Assembly (NCBI GenBank): GCA_944332225.1
Contig: CALVJO010000008.1
Span: 1-49,461, forward strand
Source of the DNA: an uncultured Bacilli bacterium
GTDB taxonomy: Bacteria; Bacillota_I; Bacilli_A; RFN20; CAG-449
DNA length: 49,461 bases
Direction of reading: 5' to 3'
Below, piece after piece: positions 8,443-15,362 of this stretch (its first letter is position 1; every line of letters starts with the position of its first letter). Below the pieces are notes generated by a model that saw nothing but the letters and a program-made list of their open reading frames with translations, ran no database searches and had not been told where the DNA came from. Both the position numbers and the translations under genes were made by a program.

Positions 8443-9414
8443 ATGAAAAAAGTCATAGGAATTGATTTAGGAACATCTAATACATTTATATATCTTCCAT
8501 CTAAGGGAGTGGTTTTTTCTGAACCTACCGTTATAGCTTTAAAAAATAAAGATAAATCGGTGATGGAAATCGGATATTTAGCTTCGAAGATGATTGGAAG
8601 AGTCTCTGATGATATCGAAGTTATTAAACCGATTAAAAATGGGGTTATTGCTAGAATTAATCCAACTATAAAATTCTTAAACGAAGCATTTAAAAGATCA
8701 TCAATTAGAAGCATTAAAGGATACACAGTTATCTTTTCGACTAAATCAGATATCACCCCAGTTGAAAAAAATGCTTATTTAGATGTTTGCCGTTCTTTTG
8801 ATGTTGCTGATTGCATCTTTGTTAATCAAGCTCAGCTAGCCTCATTAGGCTCAGGAATATCTTCTAAAGATTTAAAAGGAACTCTTCATATCAATCTAGG
8901 TGGAGGTTCAACTTCCATAGTTGCGATTTCATCAAAAGACATTCTCGTCTCTCGTCCATCTTATTTTTCAGGTAATTTATTAGATGAGGCAATCATGCGT
9001 TATTTAAGAAAAGAAAGACATCTTATAATCGGAGAGAAAGCTTCTGAATATATAAAGATGAAGATTGGTTCAGTTGAATATTCTCCTGAGAATAGACTTC
9101 TTGAGGTTCCTGGACGCGATATAGTCACGTCTTTACCGCATAATGTAACTATCTCCACTAATGAAGTTAAAAATATTATTTTACCTTTAGTCGAGCAACT
9201 TCTTGATCATATTAACGATGTTTTGATTGTGACCCCTCCAGAGATCGCTTCCGATATTCAAGAAAACGGAGGGATCATCTCAGGTGGAACTGCCTTATTA
9301 ACTGGAATTAGAGAATATATTGAAAAGAAATTAAATTTATCAATTAGAATTGCTCCTGATCCAATCGCCGCGGTGGCTAATGGGATGAGAATATATATTA
9401 ATGAAAATTTCTAG
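8443..9414 (+). CDS. mreB: MreB-like actin homologue (rod shape-determining protein family)
   Basis: 323 residues, slightly short of typical MreB (about 335-345). The actin-type nucleotide motifs are present: GIDLGTSNTFIYL at the N-terminus (phosphate 1), LHINLGGGSTSIVAIS (phosphate 2, where the usual Asp before the glycines is replaced by Asn-Leu) and GGIISGGTALLTGI (adenosine). The connect region contains QAQLASLGSG. MreB-type filaments organise cell-wall synthesis or cell shape under the membrane. No mreC/mreD follow; instead a GNAT gene abuts (TAGATG). Which paralogue this is (MreB, Mbl or MreBH) cannot be told from sequence alone. Confidence 0.85.
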   Translation: MKKVIGIDLGTSNTFIYLPSKGVVFSEPTVIALKNKDKSVMEIGYLASKMIGRVSDDIEVIKPIKNGVIARINPTIKFLNEAFKRSSIRSIKGYTVIFSTKSDITPVEKNAYLDVCRSFDVADCIFVNQAQLASLGSGISSKDLKGTLHINLGGGSTSIVAISSKDILVSRPSYFSGNLLDEAIMRYLRKERHLIIGEKASEYIKMKIGSVEYSPENRLLEVPGRDIVTSLPHNVTISTNEVKNIILPLVEQLLDHINDVLIVTPPEIASDIQENGGIISGGTALLTGIREYIEKKLNLSIRIAPDPIAAVANGMRIYINENF

Positions 9415-9878
9415 ATGATAGACTATTTAATAAGAGAATTTAATGAGGATGATATTGATGATATCATCTCTCTTTATTTAGATACAGTAACAAATGTAAA
9501 TATTAAAGATTATTCTTCACAAGAAATTCAAGCTTGGATTAATCAAGGAAACATCTCAAAAGAAGATTTTTTAAGTAAATTTAAATCTAGCAAATGCTTT
9601 ATAGCATTTAACGATAGTCATCTTCTTGGATTTATAAATATTTTTGATGAAGGTTATCTAGACTGTCTTTATGTAAATAAAGATTATATTAATAAAGAAA
9701 TTGGAACTAGATTAGTATTTCACGCGATTAACTATTTAAAAGAACATTCTTTAACGAAACTTATTTATAGTTTTGGTTCTATTACAAGCAAAAACTTTTT
9801 TCTAAAACTTGGCTTTGTTTAAAAAGAGAAAATGTAGTTATTAAAAACGGAATCAGCTTAAAAAAATTATCTATTTGA
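9415..9878 (+). pseudogene. GNAT-family N-acetyltransferase, frameshifted near the C-terminus
   Basis: The frame starting at 9415 encodes 135 residues (IREFNEDDIDDIISLY at the start; YLDCLYVNKDYINKEIGTRL, a GNAT acetyl-CoA-binding motif A; FFLKLGFV at the end) and stops at TAA 9820-9822. The -1 frame continues with LKRENVVIKNGISLKKLSI and stops at TGA 9876-9878, exactly the kind of tail GNAT proteins have after the FFxKLGF motif. Adding one T to the TTT at 9818-9820 would restore one 154-residue protein. The gene abuts mreB (TAGATG) with no separate ribosome site. Either a recent inactivating deletion or a sequencing error; the substrate is unknown. Confidence 0.65.
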
Positions 9879-9896
9879 AAAAGAAATATAGTTTAT

Positions 9897-10193
9897 TTAA
9901 TCTTTTTTTCGCTTGCTTATATATAAACGAATAAAGAACATTATAAGAATAGCTAGAACTAAAATACCTAAATAAATTCCAAGTTCAGAGTAATAAAATA
10001 TATAGTCATGCTCGACTGAAAACATTAATGAATCAAAGCATAGAAAGGAAAAACCTTCTAGCATAGCAATCGTAGCAGTTAGATAATAATAAGGGCTAAA
10101 CTTGGGATTCTTGTGAAATTTATATAATAAGATTGATCCAACAATCAATATAACAAGGGTTACACCTAAGACAATTTTGCTAGCTAAATCCAT
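9897..10193 (-). CDS. Small membrane protein of unknown function
   Basis: 98 residues with three likely transmembrane helices (about residues 5-25, 36-58 and 68-90) and a basic C-terminus (RLYISKRKKD), which favours a cytoplasmic tail. I do not recognise a family. The ATG has an excellent AGGAGG site 6 nt upstream. It follows the SHOCT-tailed membrane protein by 9 nt and is probably co-transcribed and perhaps co-functional with it. Confidence 0.75.
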   Translation of the reverse strand: MDLASKIVLGVTLVILIVGSILLYKFHKNPKFSPYYYLTATIAMLEGFSFLCFDSLMFSVEHDYIFYYSELGIYLGILVLAILIMFFIRLYISKRKKD

Positions 10194-10202
10194 AAATTCC
10201 TC

Positions 10203-10859
10203 CTACTTTTTATAGTTTTTAATTATTCTAGCTCTTTGAAGTTCGAATTCTTCTTTTTTTAATAAACCAGATTGATATAGACGTTCTAAGTTTTTAATTT
10301 TTAAAGTCATCTGATCTTGTTTTATCTTTTCAAGTTCAGTTTTTTTCTTTTCGTCTATTAAATAAGGTTCATCGATATTCTTAGCTTTGTCAATCACTTC
10401 TTGTGATTTTGAAAAACCTTCTTCGGCTAGCAATATATCGGTAGAACAAGCATTTAATTTAATTAATATTCTTGCATCTTGTTCTGAAATTGGTAGATAT
10501 CGATTATGCTTTAATAATCTTTTTAAGATATAACCTTCAATATCAATAGAAATAATGATTTGGAATAATACAACTAAAAATATTCCAATATAACGAGTAG
10601 TTTCTCCCCTGAAGAAAGTTAAAAAAGTATAAATTTGATCACCGAAAGATGATTGAAATAAGGATTGAAAGAATTCTCCGATTGCTTCCATTCCTGGAAT
10701 AGGTAAAAAATAATAATAAACCAACAATAAAAGAATGCCTGAGAAGACTCTTAATCTTAAAATCAAATAAAATGGACCAAAGATGAGATACATGAAAGAA
10801 TATGACGCATAACGCGAGATGATTTTTCCATCTTGAGAAGATAATTTTACTTGCTTCAT
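10203..10859 (-). CDS. Membrane protein with C-terminal SHOCT-like motif
   Basis: 218 residues. The first half has two or three hydrophobic segments (about residues 20-55 and 90-112); the segment YASYSFMYLIFGPFYLILRL resembles DUF2628-type membrane proteins. The second half is a charged helix-rich cytoplasmic region, and residues 190-215 (LERLYQSGLLKKEEFELQRARII) match a SHOCT-like motif, thought to mediate oligomerisation. No enzymatic motif is seen. There is no Shine-Dalgarno sequence: a TATAAT box ends 6 nt before the ATG. Lies between rpsO and pnp, normally neighbours. Function unknown. Confidence 0.75.
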   Translation of the reverse strand: MKQVKLSSQDGKIISRYASYSFMYLIFGPFYLILRLRVFSGILLLLVYYYFLPIPGMEAIGEFFQSLFQSSFGDQIYTFLTFFRGETTRYIGIFLVVLFQIIISIDIEGYILKRLLKHNRYLPISEQDARILIKLNACSTDILLAEEGFSKSQEVIDKAKNIDEPYLIDEKKKTELEKIKQDQMTLKIKNLERLYQSGLLKKEEFELQRARIIKNYKK

Positions 10860-10865
10860 ATAATT

Positions 10866-10871
10866 ATTATA
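10866..10871 (-). promoter_or_regulatory. -10 box predicting a leaderless transcript
   Basis: TATAAT on the minus strand is followed by AATTAT and then the ATG (complement of 10857-10859). A start 7 nt after the box would fall on the A of the ATG. The upstream rpsO terminator means this gene needs its own promoter. Confidence 0.6.
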
Positions 10872-10894
10872 GATACAAAAAAGATAAATAAAAT

Positions 10895-10916
10895 AAAAAC
10901 TGCCAATAGGCAGTTT
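10895..10916 (-). terminator. Intrinsic terminator of rpsO
   Basis: AAACTGCC (complement of 10909-10916) pairs with GGCAGTTT (complement of 10897-10904) across a 4-nt loop, followed by U. It begins 1 nt after the rpsO stop codon. Confidence 0.88.
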
Positions 10917-10917
10917 C

Positions 10918-11187
10918 TTAACGTCTAATTCCTAAATCTTGAATTAAAGCCTTGTAGCCATCGTAATCTTCTCTTGCTAAGTAGTCAAGAAGACCTCTTC
11001 TCTTACCAATTAAGATTGAAAGTCCACGTTTTGTTTGCGCGTCACCGTGATGTGATTTAAGGTGAGCAGTTAACGCGGAGATTCTCTTAGTTAAGATGGC
11101 AATTTGGACTTTAGTAGATCCTGAATCGTTTTCGTTAGCTCCGTAACGTTTAACGAGTTCAGCTTTTTGTTCTTTAGTTAAAGCCAT
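10918..11187 (-). CDS. rpsO: 30S ribosomal protein S15
   Basis: 89 residues from MALTKEQKAELVKRYG, the standard S15 size. I choose the ATG at 11185-11187, which has AGGAGG 4 nt upstream; a longer frame starting at 11229 would add an uncharacteristic 14 residues. S15 binds the central domain of 16S rRNA early in 30S assembly; the conserved LxxHLKSHxxDxxxKRGL and GxRRxLLDYL segments are present. It is a single-gene unit with its own promoter, a structured leader and a terminator. S15 is often autoregulated through its leader. Confidence 0.97.
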   Translation of the reverse strand: MALTKEQKAELVKRYGANENDSGSTKVQIAILTKRISALTAHLKSHHGDAQTKRGLSILIGKRRGLLDYLAREDYDGYKALIQDLGIRR

Positions 11188-11210
11188 ATTTCCTCCTATA
11201 TAAATCTTAG

Positions 11211-11255
11211 CTTGTTCTGAAATGAGCATCGGAGATTTGTCTCTTTAAGAACAAG
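11211..11255 (-). promoter_or_regulatory. Structured rpsO leader, candidate S15 autoregulatory RNA
   Basis: On the minus strand, CTTGTTCT (complement of 11248-11255) pairs perfectly with AGAACAAG (complement of 11211-11218). Inside is a second small stem, GAGA/TCTC with a CAAA loop. It lies between the promoter and the rpsO ribosome site, where S15-binding leaders occur in Bacillus and Geobacillus. Function is inferred from position and structure. Confidence 0.5.
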
Positions 11256-11265
11256 TCGCTTTATA

Positions 11266-11294
11266 AAGATACTCTATTTTTATGTTACCTGCAA
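11266..11294 (-). promoter_or_regulatory. rpsO promoter
   Basis: TTGCAG (complement of 11289-11294), 17 bp, then TATCTT (complement of 11266-11271). Transcription would start just before the leader hairpin. Confidence 0.55.
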
Positions 11295-11310
11295 TAAAAT
11301 TGATTCAAAG

Positions 11311-11419
11311 TGCAAAATTTCAATAAATCATCAAACACATCTTTTTTAAAATATTAATTATATTTACATTGCAAAATTTCTAATTTTTAAAAATAAATAG
11401 CTAAAATAATATGCAAAAT
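11311..11419 (+). repeat. Three TGCAAAAT repeats in the rpsO / amide hydrolase divergent gap
   Basis: TGCAAAATTTC occurs at 11311-11321 and 11370-11380, and TGCAAAAT at 11412-11419, in a roughly 330-bp gene-free stretch (11188-11516) between divergent promoters. The rest of the gap is AT-rich, with a small hairpin GCCTA/TAGGC at 11430-11445. A regulator-binding role is possible but unproven. Confidence 0.4.
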
Positions 11420-11460
11420 GTATAAAAATGCCTATAAATTTAGGCGACTTAATCTTTTTC

Positions 11461-11489
11461 TTGTAACATGATACGACTTTTCATAAAAT
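11461..11489 (+). promoter_or_regulatory. Promoter of the amide hydrolase gene
   Basis: TTGTAA (11461-11466), 17 bp, TAAAAT (11484-11489). It is followed by a GGGAGG ribosome site before the ATG at 11517. Confidence 0.55.
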
Positions 11490-11516
11490 AACATCGTTTG
11501 TTTTTGGGAGGTTATT

Positions 11517-12761
11517 ATGCAAGAAAACGAAACAAATAAGATGAGTAAACTCCATAAGGGGTTATTAATTGCTGGATGCTCAATTTTAACTTTAATCGCC
11601 GCGGCAGGTATTACCGTTGCTAGCTTATGGGGTAATGAGATTTCATCTTTATTAACAATTGAAAAGAAAACTGATGCAGATGATTCGATAGTAGCTGGAC
11701 CAGTTTATGAAATGGAAATTAAAGGTGGATACTACTTTGATAAATATTTAGAGCAAGGTGGAGCTTCTAATGATAATGAATTAATTAATTTTATCGTTGA
11801 TAACATAACAAAAGGTATCATTCCAATTGATTTAGATGCTCCTACAATCGGTTGTTCCGCATTTACTTCAATCACCGAATCAGGAGATCATTTATTCGGA
11901 CGTAACTATGATTTTGATCGAGAAAAAACAACATCACTCATCGTTCACACCAATCCAGGAAATGGAAGACACGCATCTATTTCAACAGTTGATTTAAGAT
12001 TCTTAGGTATCACAGGAGGAGCTGAATTAGATAATTTAATGACTAATTTCTTAACTTTAGCGGCTCCTTATGCACCTCTTGATGGAATGAATGATGCAGG
12101 TGTCGCCTGCGGAATCTTCATGTCATATCAAGGTAATGCTGAAAATAATACCGTTGTAGCGACTGATCAAGATACCGAAAAACCAGATTTAACATCTACA
12201 ACTATGTTAAGAATGGTTCTAGATTATGCAGATTCAGTTGAAGAAGCTGTTGAATTAATTTCTAATTATGATTTACATGATTCGGCAACTACCTCATTCC
12301 ATTACATGATTGCCGACAAAACAGGAAAATCAGCAATCTTAGAATGGGTAAATGGTGATTCTCATACTGATTTAGACGGATCTAAAAGAGAATTAAAAGT
12401 TTATTATAACGATGATGATGCGCTTTTAGGTGAGATGGAAGAAAAAGATAATTTCCAATATATCACAAACTTCTTAGTCACCCCAGATTACTATCTATCT
12501 GATTCTGAGAAGCAAGGATTAGATCGTTATAATTTAATTGAAAGCATGATCAACCAAGATGGATCGAACACTCAAGGCATCATCGAAGATGAAGATTACG
12601 CTTTATCTATCTTAGAAGAAGTCGGAAGAAGAAAATTTAACAATAATAATGCTGGTATCACCGTTTGGTCCGCTTTATATAATTTAAGCGATTTATCAGT
12701 TACATGGGTTGGAAATGAACAATTCTCTAATCCTGATGCCGTATTTACCTATCATCTTTAA
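11517..12761 (+). CDS. Membrane-anchored choloylglycine-hydrolase-like (Ntn) amide hydrolase
   Basis: 414 residues. One transmembrane helix (about residues 14-38) precedes an extracellular domain. The motif IGCSAF places a likely nucleophile at Cys113, followed by HLFGRNYDFD (about residues 125-134), the Arg/Asp signature of linear amide C-N hydrolases (choloylglycine hydrolase / penicillin V acylase / acid-ceramidase-like). In this fold the Cys normally becomes N-terminal, so cleavage after Gly112 would be expected. The substrate could be bile salts, N-acyl amino acids or quorum signals; sequence does not decide. It has its own promoter and ends just before a terminator-like hairpin that overlaps the comEA ribosome site. 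Confidence 0.8.
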   Translation: MQENETNKMSKLHKGLLIAGCSILTLIAAAGITVASLWGNEISSLLTIEKKTDADDSIVAGPVYEMEIKGGYYFDKYLEQGGASNDNELINFIVDNITKGIIPIDLDAPTIGCSAFTSITESGDHLFGRNYDFDREKTTSLIVHTNPGNGRHASISTVDLRFLGITGGAELDNLMTNFLTLAAPYAPLDGMNDAGVACGIFMSYQGNAENNTVVATDQDTEKPDLTSTTMLRMVLDYADSVEEAVELISNYDLHDSATTSFHYMIADKTGKSAILEWVNGDSHTDLDGSKRELKVYYNDDDALLGEMEEKDNFQYITNFLVTPDYYLSDSEKQGLDRYNLIESMINQDGSNTQGIIEDEDYALSILEEVGRRKFNNNNAGITVWSALYNLSDLSVTWVGNEQFSNPDAVFTYHL

Positions 12762-12781
12762 TCAAAATAAAAATTAATTTT

Positions 12782-12828
12782 AAAAAAATCCTCCTTGAAC
12801 GTCTATAGATAAGTAAAGGAGGTTTTTT
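12782..12828 (+). terminator. Terminator-like hairpin that contains the comEA ribosome-binding site
   Basis: CCTCCTT (12790-12796) pairs with AAGGAGG (12816-12822). The stem extends into A-run 82-88 and T-run 12823-12828 after one mismatch, with a 19-nt loop. The 3' arm is the comEA Shine-Dalgarno, and the six T that follow end 1 nt before the comEA ATG. It can act as terminator of the hydrolase gene and can hide the comEA ribosome site. Confidence 0.75.
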
Positions 12829-12829
12829 C

Positions 12830-13363
12830 ATGGTAAAAACAATTATCATTGTCATCATCGGAATGTTTATCTGCTTGGTAGGATTCCAAGCTATTGATCC
12901 AAACATTCCCCAAAATGACCCTATCTCGCAGAGCGTTAATGATGAAAACATGCTCTCTCTAACTATTGAAGGCGAAGTTGTCATGCCTGGAAAATACAAA
13001 GTTGATAACGATGCGATTTTAGAAGATTTAATAACCGCGGCAGGAGGATTATTAGAATCCGCGGATGAAGACGCGATTAATCTTTCAGCAAGACTTGATG
13101 GTCATGATTCTTATTATATTCCCGCGAAGTCAGAATACTCTAATAACTGTGAAATCACCAGCGAAGTTCAAAAGGTCAATATTAATGAAGCAACTTTAGA
13201 TCAATTGATGACTATCTCTGGAATCAAAGAAACTCTAGCTTCTAGAATAATTGAATATCGGGAGCAAAATGGTCCATTTTTATTGATTGAAGATTTAATG
13301 AATGTATCAGGAATCGGAAAAGTGACTTATCAATCGATTAGAGATTATGTGACTTTAAAATAG
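12830..13363 (+). CDS. comEA: Competence protein ComEA (DNA receptor)
   Basis: 177 residues. An N-terminal membrane anchor (about residues 3-20) is followed by an SLBB-like domain (LTIEGEVVMPGKYKVDNDA, about 42-105) and a C-terminal helix-hairpin-helix DNA-binding domain (KVNINEATLDQLMTISGI and LMNVSGIGKVTYQSI, about 113-177). ComEA binds incoming double-stranded DNA at the membrane and passes it to ComEC. Directly followed by comEC (TAGATG). The ribosome site AAAGGAGG is strong but lies inside a hairpin. Slightly short for Bacillus ComEA (about 205), with a shorter linker. Confidence 0.9.
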   Translation: MVKTIIIVIIGMFICLVGFQAIDPNIPQNDPISQSVNDENMLSLTIEGEVVMPGKYKVDNDAILEDLITAAGGLLESADEDAINLSARLDGHDSYYIPAKSEYSNNCEITSEVQKVNINEATLDQLMTISGIKETLASRIIEYREQNGPFLLIEDLMNVSGIGKVTYQSIRDYVTLK

Positions 13364-15325
13364 ATGATATTATTTTCACTCACTCTCGTCTTTCTTTTAT
13401 TAGGGATTAAATACTATATTTGTTTAATCCCTATTCTTTTTTTGATAATTTATCAAATCATCAAAAGGCAATATAAGAATTTAATCTATATCGGTTCAGC
13501 CTTAATATTAGGGTTATTAGTTTTATTTTTTCCAAAATCGAATGACCCTCCTAGCTATGGAATAGTCACATCATATAAAGAAAATTATCTGATTGTATGG
13601 TCTAATTTTCAAAAGTATTATCTAGAAGTAGATGAGCATAATTTAGAATTATTTGATATCATCTCATTTAATTCAAATGTTAAAGATATTTCCTTTCAGG
13701 CTCTAGAAGGTGAATTCTCTTTTAAAGATTATTTAGAAAGTATCAATGTATTTAAAGAGATTGAAATTGAAGGATTCTCTTTCGTATTCAAAAATCCTCT
13801 TAGAATCAATCATCTTAAAAATTATTTATTTAATGATTTAAATGACTATTCTAAATACCTTGCTTCATCTCTTTTATTCAATATCAATATTGATTCAAAT
13901 ATAAGAGAGGTGCTTAACTATTTTAATATCTCGTTTTTGTTTATTGTCTCATCTCTTCACATTTATCTATTTTATCAGATTGAGACGATAATATTGAAGG
14001 TATTAAAAGTAAAGAAGGCTGAAAAAATAGCTTATTATTCTTTATTTATCTTTCTTTATTTTGCCCAGTTTAAACTATCCTTAATAAAAGTAATTTTACT
14101 ATTAGGAAATAAAGTTTTACTAGCTAATAAATTTTCTAGAAAACAAATTTTAATGGGGTTGATGGATATCAATTTGCTATTAAAGCCAAAAATGGTGTTT
14201 TCAAGCACGTTTTACTATGTTTTCATCATGTCTTTTCTAGTGATATATATATTTCCTTCTCTTAACACCATCAAAAAAACTTATCAAAAACTGTTATTCC
14301 CATTATTTTTAAATTTAATATATTTACCATTAACGATTTTTAATGAAGGAAAGTATAGTCTTTTCACCCCGTTAATCAGTCTATTTTCCTCATTTGTTTC
14401 TGAATTCATTTTTATTTTAATAATCTTATCTTTAATATTAACTCCCCTTAAGGTTCTATTAAATTTTATTAGCTATCTATATTTTCAAAGTCTATTTTTC
14501 ATTAATAAATTTAATATTATCGTCTATATTGATTCGTGGTTATTTTTAATAATATTAACTATATTAATAATCTTATTTTTATATTTCAGCGAATTAAAAT
14601 ATCGAAAATATCAAGCTAGCGTATCTTTGATGATTGTTTCTAGTTTAATAATCTTTTCTTTGCCTCTTGATAGTTATCTCTCTTCATATGTTTGTTTTAT
14701 CAATGTAGGACAAGGTGATTGCTGCTTAATTCATCATAATAAATACAATATATTAATTGATACAGGAGGCAGCATTTATAAAGATATTGGAAATGATATA
14801 TTGATTCCATTTTTTAAAAGAAAGCATATTAATAAGTTAGACTTAGTCTTCATTTCCCATGAAGATTATGATCATAATGGAGCCTTAGAATCTTTAGAAG
14901 ATAACTTTCAAATCGATGAAATTATTGTCGGCTCAACATTTTATAGTAAAGATATCGGACCCCTAAGTTTTAAAAATCTCAATGTTTACAATGTAGGAAC
15001 TAACGATAACGATCAGTCTTCAGCAATATATTTATCGTTTTTAAATCATAATTTTTTATTTTTAGGAGATTGTTCCAAAGAAATTGAAGAGCAGATATGT
15101 TTTGATAATCAAAATTTAGATGTTGATATAGTTAAGATAGGTCATCATGGCTCAAATACCTCCACGAGCGTCACATTGTTAGAAACCTTTGATATTGATG
15201 AAGCAGTTATCTCCGTAGGATTTAATTATTATGGTCATCCGACAAAGGAAGTTCTTTCATTATTAGAATCATATGATATCAAGATTAGAAGAACTGATTT
15301 AGAAGGTTCAATTTACTACTATTAA
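13364..15325 (+). CDS. comEC: ComEC/Rec2 DNA-uptake channel
   Basis: 653 residues with many hydrophobic helices from about residue 1 to 440 (competence domain). This is followed by a metallo-beta-lactamase-like domain: INVGQGDCCLI, LIDTGG, FISHEDYDHNGALESL (HxDxDH), FLGDC and IGHHGSNTSTS. ComEC carries single-stranded DNA across the membrane; the beta-lactamase-like domain may degrade the second strand. Starts immediately after the comEA stop with no ribosome site, so translation is probably coupled. Somewhat shorter than B. subtilis ComEC (776), mainly in the N-terminal part. Confidence 0.93.
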   Translation: MILFSLTLVFLLLGIKYYICLIPILFLIIYQIIKRQYKNLIYIGSALILGLLVLFFPKSNDPPSYGIVTSYKENYLIVWSNFQKYYLEVDEHNLELFDIISFNSNVKDISFQALEGEFSFKDYLESINVFKEIEIEGFSFVFKNPLRINHLKNYLFNDLNDYSKYLASSLLFNINIDSNIREVLNYFNISFLFIVSSLHIYLFYQIETIILKVLKVKKAEKIAYYSLFIFLYFAQFKLSLIKVILLLGNKVLLANKFSRKQILMGLMDINLLLKPKMVFSSTFYYVFIMSFLVIYIFPSLNTIKKTYQKLLFPLFLNLIYLPLTIFNEGKYSLFTPLISLFSSFVSEFIFILIILSLILTPLKVLLNFISYLYFQSLFFINKFNIIVYIDSWLFLIILTILIILFLYFSELKYRKYQASVSLMIVSSLIIFSLPLDSYLSSYVCFINVGQGDCCLIHHNKYNILIDTGGSIYKDIGNDILIPFFKRKHINKLDLVFISHEDYDHNGALESLEDNFQIDEIIVGSTFYSKDIGPLSFKNLNVYNVGTNDNDQSSAIYLSFLNHNFLFLGDCSKEIEEQICFDNQNLDVDIVKIGHHGSNTSTSVTLLETFDIDEAVISVGFNYYGHPTKEVLSLLESYDIKIRRTDLEGSIYYY

Positions 15326-15350
15326 TTCTTTTGAAATTTAATTTTGAAAG

Positions 15351-15356
15351 TATAAT
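15351..15356 (+). promoter_or_regulatory. -10 box predicting a leaderless holA transcript
   Basis: A perfect TATAAT lies 6 nt before the holA ATG at 15363, inside the 37-bp comEC-holA gap. TTGAAA sits upstream at 15331 (14 bp, short). No ribosome site is visible. Confidence 0.55.
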
Positions 15357-15362
15357 TAAGAT

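Noticed and set aside
9455-9475. Palindrome GATGATATCATC at the start of the GNAT gene
   Set aside because: It arises from coding Asp-Asp-Ile repeats; no regulatory setting.
9810-9835. Programmed -1 frameshift in the GNAT gene
   Set aside because: The zero frame reads GTT TAA and has no X XXY YYZ heptamer in phase or downstream structure; a single-base deletion is simpler.
11430-11445. Hairpin GCCTA/TAGGC upstream of the hydrolase gene as terminator
   Set aside because: It has no T-run directly after it and no gene to terminate on the plus strand.
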